Source: Lysobacterales bacterium
Lineage (GTDB): Bacteria > Pseudomonadota > Gammaproteobacteria > Xanthomonadales > Marinicellaceae
Direction of reading: 5' to 3'
Assembly (NCBI GenBank): GCA_027083915.1
Contig: JALWML010000158.1
Location: 1 to 6,253, forward strand
DNA length: 6,253 nucleotides
The translations under genes were made by a program, and so were the position numbers. The notes beneath the pieces are model-generated. The model was given only the letters and a program-made list of their open reading frames with translations, was not told the DNA's origin and ran no database searches. Positions 1 to 5,323 of this stretch are shown here, one piece after another. The number at the start of each line of letters is the position of its first letter. The stretch's first letter is position 1.

Positions 1-303
1 TAAAAATTGTGCGTATTGATTTATTATGGTTGCTAGTTGTTCGGCTAGTTCTCGTGTTGGAGTCAAAATCAAGGTGCGGGGATGTCCTGACTTAGTTTTA
101 CGTGGCATATCCAACATGCGTTGTAAAATGGGTAAGGCAAATGCTGCCGTTTTTCCTGTGCCAGTTTGTGCATTGACTAATAAGTCTCGCCCTTTTCTGA
201 CAAGTGCTATTGACTTTTCTTGAACAGGCGTCATGTTTTTATAACCACAAGTATCAATAGCTTGTTGAATCTGTGGAGCAAAACCAATGGAGTTAAATTT
301 CAT
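1..303 (-). CDS. rhlE: DEAD-box ATP-dependent RNA helicase, RhlE-like (N-terminal part, cut by window edge)
   Basis: The minus strand translates without a stop from an ATG at 303 to the window edge, giving 101 residues of an RNA helicase that should continue for several hundred more. Visible motifs are the Q motif (F8, then GY at 20-21 and TPVQ at 25-28), motif I (AQTGTGKT, 45-52, with the ATP-binding lysine K51) and motif Ia (PTRELA, 82-87). DEAD-box enzymes unwind short RNA duplexes with ATP in ribosome assembly and mRNA turnover. The opening resembles E. coli RhlE closely as I recall it (GRDLL, AQTGTGKTA, LILTPTRELA), so I favour RhlE over SrmB, DbpA or CsdA, but the DEAD box and C-terminal tail that would settle this lie outside. 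An AAGAGA stretch upstream of the ATG may serve as a weak ribosome binding site. Confidence 0.9.
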   Translation of the reverse strand, partial: MKFNSIGFAPQIQQAIDTCGYKNMTPVQEKSIALVRKGRDLLVNAQTGTGKTAAFALPILQRMLDMPRKTKSGHPRTLILTPTRELAEQLATIINQYAQFL

Positions 304-367
304 GTTTAAATTCTCTTGAGATTAACAGCCACTAAATAGACTGTGAAAACAACTTTTTTGTCTTGGT

Positions 368-396
368 ATTATAGGGTTTTGCCAGTCGCTCTTAAA
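368..396 (-). promoter_or_regulatory. Putative sigma70 promoter of the helicase gene
   Basis: Read on the minus strand there is a perfect TATAAT (368-373) with TTTAAG as a weak -35 (391-396) and a 17-bp spacer. Transcription would start near 361 and give a leader of about 58 nt before the helicase ATG. It overlaps the divergent promoter of the Sel1 gene. Prediction from consensus only. Confidence 0.5.
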
Positions 397-408
397 TTTA
401 TTTATAAT
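379..408 (+). promoter_or_regulatory. Putative sigma70 promoter of the Sel1-repeat gene
   Basis: TTGCCA (379-384, five of six consensus bases) and TATAAT (403-408, perfect) are separated by 18 bp. Transcription would start near 415. It lies within the same 30 bp as the divergent helicase promoter, so the two may exclude each other. Prediction from consensus only. Confidence 0.5.
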
Positions 409-477
409 TTTTATCCATGAATTTGCTAAATGAGTCTCTTTTTAAGTATTATGAATACTTTTTTAACGCAGAAGACC

Positions 478-1074
478 ATGAAAATATTTATTGTTATCCT
501 AACTTTGTTTTTTACATTCTCAGTACATTGTGAAAGTTATCGTGAATTAAGCTTCGAAAAACTCAATCAAGCAGCACAAGCTGACGATGAAGTGGCAATG
601 AGCGTGTTAGCCGAAAGTTATGAAAATGGTATAGGTGTTACAAAAGATTTGCAGCGTGCTTTAAAATGGTACAAAAAATCTGCAGAGCTTAACTATGCAC
701 CAGCTCAATATAATTTAGCGGTTCTTTTAAGTTCAGATAGAAGTCTCAATCAAGATTTGCCTCAGGCTTTTTTCTGGGCAGAAAAAGCTGCCGAACAAAA
801 CAATGCAAATGCTCAATTTTTACTGGCTAGTTTTTTTGAACAAGGTAAAGGAACATTTAAAAGTAAAGACAAAGCTCGTTTATGGTACCAACGTTCAGCT
901 TTGCAAGACCATTCACAAGCACAGTTTAATTTAGCCTTGATGTTGTTAAAAGGAGAAGGTGGAAATGTGGATACAGCAAAGGGCATTAAATGGTTACAAA
1001 GCGCAGCCCAATTGAATAATAATCAAGCGAAAAAATTACTGAAAAAAATTAACAAAATAAAAGATCATCAGTAA
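478..1074 (+). CDS. Secreted Sel1-repeat (tetratricopeptide-like) protein
   Basis: This is a 198-residue protein if it starts at the ATG at 478. I chose that start because it opens directly with a signal peptide: MK, a hydrophobic stretch to about residue 15, and a plausible signal peptidase I site after VHC (16-18). An in-frame ATG at 430 would add 16 residues ahead of the signal; neither start has a strong Shine-Dalgarno sequence, though GAAG lies close before 478. The mature part is four Sel1-like repeats (about 37-71, 73-108, 110-144 and 146-180) with the typical A..LA..Y..G.GV..D...A..W....A pattern, followed by a lysine-rich tail. Sel1 repeats form alpha-alpha solenoids that bind other proteins; they are not enzymes. 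A periplasmic scaffold role fits, but the partner is unknown. The 3' end overlaps the convergent acyltransferase gene by 7 bp. Confidence 0.85.
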   Translation: MKIFIVILTLFFTFSVHCESYRELSFEKLNQAAQADDEVAMSVLAESYENGIGVTKDLQRALKWYKKSAELNYAPAQYNLAVLLSSDRSLNQDLPQAFFWAEKAAEQNNANAQFLLASFFEQGKGTFKSKDKARLWYQRSALQDHSQAQFNLALMLLKGEGGNVDTAKGIKWLQSAAQLNNNQAKKLLKKINKIKDHQ

Positions 1075-1934
1075 AAAGGAGGTTCTCCCTCTGGTTGAAT
1101 GCTAAACCGCTTATAAGTCCACTGATATTGTTCTGGCGCTTTATCAACAATTGTTTGTATTTTTTTATTCAGATAGGCAACAGATTCATTGCTTTGTTGA
1201 TAGATAGTGTCATTGCTTTTTTCAAAAGTAACATCAAAGCCATTTTCAGTTCGTAAAGCATAAGCAAAAAAAACAGGGGCCTTTGTTTTAGCTGCCAATC
1301 GAGAGAACAGTGTCATTGTATATGTAGGGATGCCATAAAAATCAGCAAACTCTCCTTGTCCTGATTTGGGTCGTTGATCAGGTAAAATAGCGATAAATCC
1401 CTTGTTTTTTAGGTGAGTCATTATTTTACGTACGCCTTTAAGATTCGCTTCTATTTGAAGTGCCTTGGATTTGCCGCGGTATTTAACTAATAAATCTTCA
1501 ACTTTTTTATCTGAAGGTGGTTTATATAAAAAAGCAAATTTATCAAACTGAGCTAAAACTAAGTTTAATACTTCCCAGTTACCCATGTGAGGGGCAGCCA
1601 ATAACAGTCCTTTACCTTCACCCAGTGCTTGCTGAAAATCTTCCATCCCATAAATATTGCCAACAACACTTTCTACTTTTGTTTGCTTTTTCCACAAACA
1701 TCCTAACTCAAAAAAGTTCATCAGAGCGGCATTTATACTTTTTTTTGCACGAATTATTTGTGCTTCTGATGAAAGGTGTGGGTAACACTTTTTAATGTTG
1801 GTCATGGTAATGTGTTTATTCTTTTTTGAAAGCTTCCAAATCAGAGCGCCAAAAAAACGAGCTAATGCACGACTTCTTGATAGTGATAAACGCTGTGTAA
1901 GCTTTAGAATAAAATTAAATATTAATGCTTTCAA
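1068..1934 (-). CDS. LpxL/HtrB-family lysophospholipid acyltransferase (lipid A late acyltransferase homolog)
   Basis: The 288-residue product matches the LpxL/HtrB/LpxM family along its length. It shows the catalytic HX4(D/E) box as HMGNWE (H116, E121), a YKPP segment (137-140) like the YRP of the family, LPDQRPKSGQG (184-194), and a C-terminal PEQYQWTYKRF (267-277) followed by PEGEPPFY, close to the end of E. coli LpxL as I recall it. Family members transfer an acyl chain from acyl-ACP to a lipid A precursor at the inner face of the inner membrane; some relatives act on other lipids, so LpxL versus LpxM is not decided. The start is TTG at 1932-1934: the frame has a TAA eight codons upstream, with no ATG or GTG between, and the next in-frame Met is residue 43. 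No clear ribosome binding site is visible. The gene lies 74 bp downstream of the sRNA terminator on the same strand. Confidence 0.88.
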   Translation of the reverse strand: MKALIFNFILKLTQRLSLSRSRALARFFGALIWKLSKKNKHITMTNIKKCYPHLSSEAQIIRAKKSINAALMNFFELGCLWKKQTKVESVVGNIYGMEDFQQALGEGKGLLLAAPHMGNWEVLNLVLAQFDKFAFLYKPPSDKKVEDLLVKYRGKSKALQIEANLKGVRKIMTHLKNKGFIAILPDQRPKSGQGEFADFYGIPTYTMTLFSRLAAKTKAPVFFAYALRTENGFDVTFEKSNDTIYQQSNESVAYLNKKIQTIVDKAPEQYQWTYKRFSIQPEGEPPFY

Positions 1935-1963
1935 ATGACTAATTGGTGAAGAAGAGATTTAAT

Positions 1964-1969
1964 AGTATA
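1964..1969 (-). promoter_or_regulatory. Possible -10 box for the acyltransferase gene
   Basis: TATACT on the minus strand (five of six consensus bases) would place a start near 1957, about 22 nt before the TTG codon. The best -35 candidate, TTTAAT, is only 15 bp away. The alternative is readthrough from the sRNA upstream. Confidence 0.3.
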
Positions 1970-2008
1970 GGTAGTCGTTGATTAATTAAAGTTGAAAAGC
2001 TTAATTTC

Positions 2009-2038
2009 AAAAAAAAACCGCCAGTAAACTGGCGGTTT
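2009..2038 (-). terminator. Rho-independent terminator of the CsrB/Rsm-like sRNA
   Basis: A perfect 10-bp stem AAACCGCCAG/CTGGCGGTTT (2015-2024 and 2029-2038) with loop TAAA. On the minus strand it runs into nine T residues (2017 down to 2009). On the plus strand it is followed by AAAAATTT, so it acts on minus-strand transcripts, that is, on the sRNA and not on anything entering from the left. Confidence 0.88.
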
Positions 2039-2196
2039 AAAAATTTGGTCTTCCTAACCATATCCTTTTCCCCGAAATACAAGTCCTTTTGTCAAATTAC
2101 TGCCTTCCTACGCGGTAAATTTGGTGTCTTTAACTTAAATATCCATTAATCCTTGTTCGACACAACAAATCATATCCTGTGATTTGTTTCCTTAAT
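2009..2196 (-). ncRNA. CsrB/RsmY/RsmZ-like sRNA that would sequester CsrA (RsmA)
   Basis: Read on the minus strand, this non-coding stretch of about 188 nt carries nine GGA motifs (plus-strand TCC at 2189, 2175, 2150, 2142, 2106, 2084, 2069, 2063 and 2052, first base given). Five sit in loops of predicted hairpins: a perfect 9-bp stem AACAAATCA/TGATTTGTT with loop CAGGATA (2188-2164); TTAA/TTAA with loop TGGATAT (2149-2135); an imperfect stem with loop GTAGGAAG (2123-2093); ACAA/TTGT with loop AAGGAC (2092-2079); and TGGT/ACCA with loop TAGGAAG (2060-2046). It ends in a strong terminator. GGA in hairpin loops is the CsrA recognition element, and repeated copies plus a terminal hairpin define the CsrB/Rsm class. 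The loop context ACAGGAT matches the core of the CsrA consensus. The 5' end is inferred from a GATAAT box and may differ by tens of bases. An 18-bp palindrome lies about 60 bp upstream. Confidence 0.82.
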
Positions 2197-2202
2197 ATGA
2201 CC

Positions 2203-2208
2203 ATTATC
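2203..2208 (-). promoter_or_regulatory. Possible -10 box of the sRNA
   Basis: GATAAT on the minus strand (five of six consensus bases) lies 7 nt before the proposed sRNA start at about 2196. No good -35 is present at the right distance, as expected for an activator-dependent promoter. TATTAT further upstream (about 2228) is an alternative. Confidence 0.4.
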
Positions 2209-2250
2209 CAATTTTTGTAAAAAAATAATAGTGGCAAATTGCTCTTTGTT

Positions 2251-2268
2251 TGTAGGAAATTTCCTACA
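2251..2268. promoter_or_regulatory. GacA/UvrY/LetA-like operator (18-bp palindrome)
   Basis: TGTAGGAAATTTCCTACA is a perfect 18-bp palindrome, extending to 22 bp (2249-2270). It has the spacing of the Pseudomonas GacA upstream activating sequence (TGTAAG-N6-CTTACA), with one substitution per half-site. Its AGGAAATTTCCT centre resembles the Legionella LetA element (TNAGAAATTTCTNA). It lies about 60 bp upstream of the proposed start of the CsrB/Rsm-like sRNA, which is where such an element is expected. A further GTAGGAA half-site follows at 2273-2279. Confidence 0.72.
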
Positions 2269-2273
2269 AAGAG

Positions 2274-2400
2274 TAGGAACACCAAAAAATAGGGTCAATC
2301 ATTATTTGTGTGAGAGATAATCAAACCCAATTTTTACTTTTAGAGACCTTTTTATTAGCAGCAAAACCACTAGAAATTAAGAACCATTTTGGTGTTCCTA
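2274..2400. repeat. 127-bp segment bounded by perfect 14-bp inverted repeats (possible MITE)
   Basis: TAGGAACACCAAAA (2274-2287) and its exact reverse complement TTTTGGTGTTCCTA (2387-2400) enclose 99 bp with no gene. The outermost TA at each end could be a TA target duplication, leaving 12-bp terminal repeats, as in small non-autonomous relatives of IS630/Tc1-mariner elements. No longer target duplication is seen. The alternative is a pair of regulator binding sites between the divergent sRNA and dtd. Inside, GGGT...ACCC (from about 2293 to 2327) could form a modest hairpin. Confidence 0.4.
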
Positions 2401-2452
2401 ATTATATAGTGTCAAAAATGAAGCAATTCTCCCACTTGTTGAGATTTTTTTT

Positions 2453-2458
2453 TATAAT
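2453..2458 (+). promoter_or_regulatory. Probable -10 box of dtd
   Basis: A perfect TATAAT follows a run of nine T residues. Transcription would start near 2465, giving a leader of about 20 nt before the dtd ATG. No convincing -35 hexamer lies 16-18 bp upstream. Confidence 0.45.
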
Positions 2459-2485
2459 GAATGTTTTACTCAGTCAAAAATCTGT

Positions 2486-2923
2486 ATGAAAGCATTGATA
2501 CAAAGAGTTTCTCAAGCACAGGTGAAAGTCAACAATCAGGCAGTTGGCACTATATCTACGGGCATATTAGCATTTATCGGTGTTGAGAAAAATGATTCGG
2601 AAGAAAATGCGGATAGACTTTTGCAAAAAATTGTTAACTATCGAATATTTTCTGATGCTCAAGGAAAAATGAATCTCTCATTACTTGACACTCAATCTGA
2701 ACTGCTTCTTGTTTCACAATTTACCTTAGTGGCAAATACCCATAAAGGCTTGAGACCAAGCTTTTCGAGTGCAGGTAATCCAGAGTTAAGTGAAAACTTA
2801 TACAATTATATAATAGAGCAAGCCAAACAACTTGGCATTAAAGTGCAAACAGGAATCTTTGCTGCGGATATGAAAGTTTCATTAATCAATGATGGTCCTG
2901 TCACTTTTAATCTACAAGCCTAA
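2486..2923 (+). CDS. dtd: D-aminoacyl-tRNA deacylase
   Basis: The 145-residue product has the usual length and start (MKALIQRV) of DTD. It shows the SQFTL motif (77-81), KGLRPSF (87-93), FAADMKVSLINDGPVTF (125-141) and the Gly-cisPro pair G137-P138, which holds the substrate and enforces chiral specificity. DTD hydrolyses D-amino acids, and also glycine, from tRNAs they have been wrongly attached to, as a cytoplasmic homodimer; catalysis uses the tRNA rather than a protein side chain. One small difference is FAADM where many members have FGADM. The ATG lacks a clear Shine-Dalgarno sequence, but family alignment supports it. The next gene begins 15 bp after the stop on the same strand, so the two are probably cotranscribed. 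Confidence 0.96.
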   Translation: MKALIQRVSQAQVKVNNQAVGTISTGILAFIGVEKNDSEENADRLLQKIVNYRIFSDAQGKMNLSLLDTQSELLLVSQFTLVANTHKGLRPSFSSAGNPELSENLYNYIIEQAKQLGIKVQTGIFAADMKVSLINDGPVTFNLQA

Positions 2924-2938
2924 TAAAACTAAATACAT

Positions 2939-4378
2939 ATGTCAAAAACTTACACAATTGCAACAGGCAACGAGCACACCAGTAAAGCAGCTGCGCAAAT
3001 ATTAGATGAAGGTGGTAATGCTTATGATGCCATATTGGCAGCTTTATTTATGTCTTTTGTTAGTGAGCCTTTGTTATCATCGCCAGGTGGTGGAGGTTAT
3101 TTGTTAGCTCAACCCAACAAAGACAAAGCACAGATTTTTGACTTCTTTGCGCAAACGCCCTATAGCAAAGATGTGGTAGAAAAAGATTTTTATCCTATTA
3201 TTGGCAACTTTGGTGCAACACAACAAGAGTTTCATATTGGTATGTCTTCGGTTGCGACTCCTGGGATTCCTGCTGGGATCTTTGCCATCCATAATCAATT
3301 AGGCACAATGGACTTAAAGCAGATAGCTGCACCCGCCATAAAAAAAGCACGAGAGGGTATTAAGGTGAATACAATTGGTGCTGAAGTCATAAAAATACTT
3401 ACGCCCATTCTAAAAAGCTCTTGCCATGCTAAGGCAATCTTTTCTACACCACAAAAAAATCTATTGAAAGAAGGTGATATTCAAAGCAATAAATATTTAG
3501 CAACATTTTTAGAAAACCTTGCAAGCAATCCAATGGACTGGTTTTATTTTGATACTCCGGCTCAAAATATTGTAAATGACATGAAATATAATAATGGTTT
3601 ATTAACCGTGCAAGATTTTGAAAACTACCAAGTTATAGTTCGTGAACCACTGTCTCTTGAGTTGAACAATTGGAAAATACTAACAAACTCACACCCTACC
3701 AGTGGGGGAAAACTCATAACAGAGCAAATAAGACATGCCCTTAAATCATCGGCTAGAAGTGATGAACAAAAAATTATTGAAGCTATGATCAATGCAGATA
3801 AATTTAAAAACAATGAAGCTTATGAAAGTTCAAAAGGCACCACGCACATGAGTGTGATTGATGCCGATAACAATGTGGCAAGTATGACGGTATCCAATGG
3901 TGAAGGCAGTGGTTATGTTGTGCCCAATAGTGGTTTTATGCTCAATAACTTTTTAGGAGAAGAAGATATAAATACCAATGGCTTCTTTAATTTTGCTGAA
4001 AATTCTCGCATGGCATCAATGATGTCACCTACCATTATATCCAAAGCAAATGATAGAATTGCCTTAGGAACAGGTGGATCAAATCGAATAAAAACGGCTT
4101 TATTTCAAGTCATTTGGCATATCATTGTCAATGACTTTACTTTAGATCAAGCAATTAATGCTCCACGATTCCATTATGAAAAAGGTGTTTTAGATATGGA
4201 GCATGGGATAAACAAAGAGGGTGTTGTTTCTTTAAATTTAGCCTTTGAGGATACCGTTTCATGGTTACATCGCAGTCTATATTTTGGTGGTGTTAATGCT
4301 GTGCAAAATGGAGCAAAAAATTTAGCCATAGGTGATAGTCGCCGTAATGGATTTGGAATAGTCAAAAGTCATTGCTGA
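2939..4378 (+). CDS. Gamma-glutamyltransferase family (Ntn-hydrolase) protein, cytoplasmic variant
   Basis: The 479-residue product shows the gamma-glutamyltranspeptidase fold markers: ILDEGGNAYDA (21-31), the glycine-rich SPGGGGYLL (48-56), the autoprocessing site GTTHMSVIDADNN (300-312) with T301 as expected nucleophile and new N-terminus of the small subunit, a SGFMLNN turn (331-337), and SPTII...LGTGGSNRI (363-384), which holds the oxyanion-forming glycines. Classical enzymes cleave the gamma-glutamyl bond of glutathione in the periplasm. This one differs: there is no signal peptide, it is about 100 residues shorter than E. coli GGT (about 580), and the D-x-R-E-x-AP strand carrying the glutamate-binding arginine reads DFFAQTP (68-74). 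It is probably active as an autoprocessed hydrolase, but the substrate is uncertain and glutathione should not be assumed. It sits 15 bp after dtd in a likely operon and overlaps trmH by 10 bp tail to tail. Confidence 0.87.
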   Translation: MSKTYTIATGNEHTSKAAAQILDEGGNAYDAILAALFMSFVSEPLLSSPGGGGYLLAQPNKDKAQIFDFFAQTPYSKDVVEKDFYPIIGNFGATQQEFHIGMSSVATPGIPAGIFAIHNQLGTMDLKQIAAPAIKKAREGIKVNTIGAEVIKILTPILKSSCHAKAIFSTPQKNLLKEGDIQSNKYLATFLENLASNPMDWFYFDTPAQNIVNDMKYNNGLLTVQDFENYQVIVREPLSLELNNWKILTNSHPTSGGKLITEQIRHALKSSARSDEQKIIEAMINADKFKNNEAYESSKGTTHMSVIDADNNVASMTVSNGEGSGYVVPNSGFMLNNFLGEEDINTNGFFNFAENSRMASMMSPTIISKANDRIALGTGGSNRIKTALFQVIWHIIVNDFTLDQAINAPRFHYEKGVLDMEHGINKEGVVSLNLAFEDTVSWLHRSLYFGGVNAVQNGAKNLAIGDSRRNGFGIVKSHC

Positions 4379-5016
4379 AAATAACCGTCTTCATCTAAAT
4401 GTGGATAGGGTTCATTTTTTTCGCGATACATGCGTGCAATTCGTGGATAGCTCCACTCAAATAAGAGTTTCTCATAGCGTTCATCAGGCATGGTGCGTTT
4501 ATTGTACATTCCTGCTGCTAAGCGTTGTTGTTGAGCTTCAAACAGTATCACCGCACAAGCAACCGAGACATTGAGTGAGGCAATCATTCCATTCATTGGT
4601 ACGATGATATGTTTATCGACTATGCCAGCTGTTTCCTCACTTATGCCTTTTAGTTCAGTGCCCATCACTATTGCGGTTGGAACGGTGTAATCAATTTCTC
4701 GGTAATCTATGGCTTCATCAGAAAAATGAGCTGCCAATAATTGGAAGCCTTTGTTGCGGTATTTCGTTGCCACAGTTGAAAAATTGTCGTATTTATGCGC
4801 TTCAACCCATTTTTGTGATCCTTTAGCGTAATAATTTAATTGTCGGTAACCTTCTGTTACAGGAATGTATTGAACGTCCTGAATTCCAACAGCATCACAA
4901 GTTCTGACAATGGCATTAAAGTTATGGGGTTTATGAATATTATCCATAATTACGGTTAAATCCATTTGTCTATTGTGCAGTACTTGTTTAATTTTATTGT
5001 ATCTTTCAGGTGTCAT
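4369..5016 (-). CDS. trmH: tRNA (guanosine(18)-2'-O)-methyltransferase
   Basis: The 215-residue product aligns along its length with E. coli TrmH (SpoU). Matching parts are the N-terminal MTPERYNKI...RQMDLTV, HKPHNFNAIVRTCDAVG (28-44) with N32 and the catalytic arginine R38, REIDYTVPTAIVMGTELKGIS (106-126) with E121, and SLNVSVACAVILFEAQQQR (147-165), which forms the S-adenosylmethionine-binding trefoil knot. It is typical of TrmH, not RlmB, in lacking an N-terminal RNA-binding extension and keeping the C-terminal GMYNKR and PYPHLDEDG segments. The enzyme methylates the ribose of G18 in the D-loop of tRNAs. The ATG at 5014-5016 fits the family start; upstream AAGAA is a weak ribosome binding site. 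The gene faces away from the his operon and ends inside the gamma-glutamyltransferase gene. Confidence 0.95.
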   Translation of the reverse strand: MTPERYNKIKQVLHNRQMDLTVIMDNIHKPHNFNAIVRTCDAVGIQDVQYIPVTEGYRQLNYYAKGSQKWVEAHKYDNFSTVATKYRNKGFQLLAAHFSDEAIDYREIDYTVPTAIVMGTELKGISEETAGIVDKHIIVPMNGMIASLNVSVACAVILFEAQQQRLAAGMYNKRTMPDERYEKLLFEWSYPRIARMYREKNEPYPHLDEDGYFQQ

Positions 5017-5067
5017 CGCATGTATTCTTGAATTAAATTTGTATTTTTTAGTTAATTTCTTGCTTTA

Positions 5068-5097
5068 AGAATATTCTCTATGTTATTGTTATTCCAA
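5068..5097 (-). promoter_or_regulatory. Possible promoter of trmH
   Basis: On the minus strand TTGGAA (5092-5097) and TATTCT (5068-5073) are spaced by 18 bp, each with four of six consensus bases. Transcription would start about 45 nt before the trmH ATG. Weak prediction. Confidence 0.3.
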
Positions 5098-5144
5098 GTT
5101 AAAAATGCCCTTTGATAATAATAATAAAATATTACCTCAATTTG

Positions 5145-5175
5145 AAGCCGAACATTCAGGTGTTCGGCTTTTTTT
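5145..5175 (+). terminator. Orphan plus-strand Rho-independent terminator
   Basis: A perfect 10-bp stem AAGCCGAACA/TGTTCGGCTT (5145-5154, 5161-5170) with loop TTCAGG and a run of seven T (5169-5175). On the minus strand no T run follows, so it acts only on plus-strand transcripts, yet no plus-strand gene ends nearby: the last, at 4378, is separated by the whole antisense trmH. It may end a small RNA starting near 5090, or insulate the his promoter from antisense transcription through trmH. From 5176 to 5288 I see nothing else. Confidence 0.8.
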
Positions 5176-5288
5176 ATTCCCTAACTATGTTCGTTTTACA
5201 TTAACTCAGAAATTGCATTGTATCATAGTGTTCTATTCTTGATTTTGAGAAAAATAGAGTCTTTTTACAAATGATTTTAAAAATTGTG

Positions 5289-5319
5289 TTGACATCATAT
5301 TAAACTTCACTAATATAAG
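5289..5319 (+). promoter_or_regulatory. Probable promoter of the his operon
   Basis: A perfect TTGACA (5289-5294) is followed by AT-rich DNA offering TAATAT (5311-5316, 16-bp spacer) or TATAAG (5314-5319, 19-bp spacer) as -10. Either choice puts the transcript start at about 5323-5326, on or next to the leader peptide's first ATG. Confidence 0.6.
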
Positions 5320-5323
5320 AAGT

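Noticed and set aside
26..223. Plus-strand open frame of 65 codons
   Set aside because: It is the shadow of the helicase gene on the opposite strand, whose motifs are unmistakable.
1517..1795. Plus-strand open frame of 92 codons
   Set aside because: It lies wholly inside the acyltransferase gene on the other strand and shows no family resemblance.
2015..2038. The hairpin as a terminator for a plus-strand gene
   Set aside because: The T run is on the minus-strand side only, and no plus-strand gene ends before it.
3104..3298. Minus-strand open frames at 3104-3298, 3625-3813 and 4174-4365
   Set aside because: All lie antisense to the well-supported gamma-glutamyltransferase gene and have no recognisable domain.
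5105..5242. 45-codon plus-strand frame (MPFDNNNKILPQ...)
   Set aside because: It has no ribosome binding site and runs straight through the terminator hairpin at 5145-5175; most likely non-coding.
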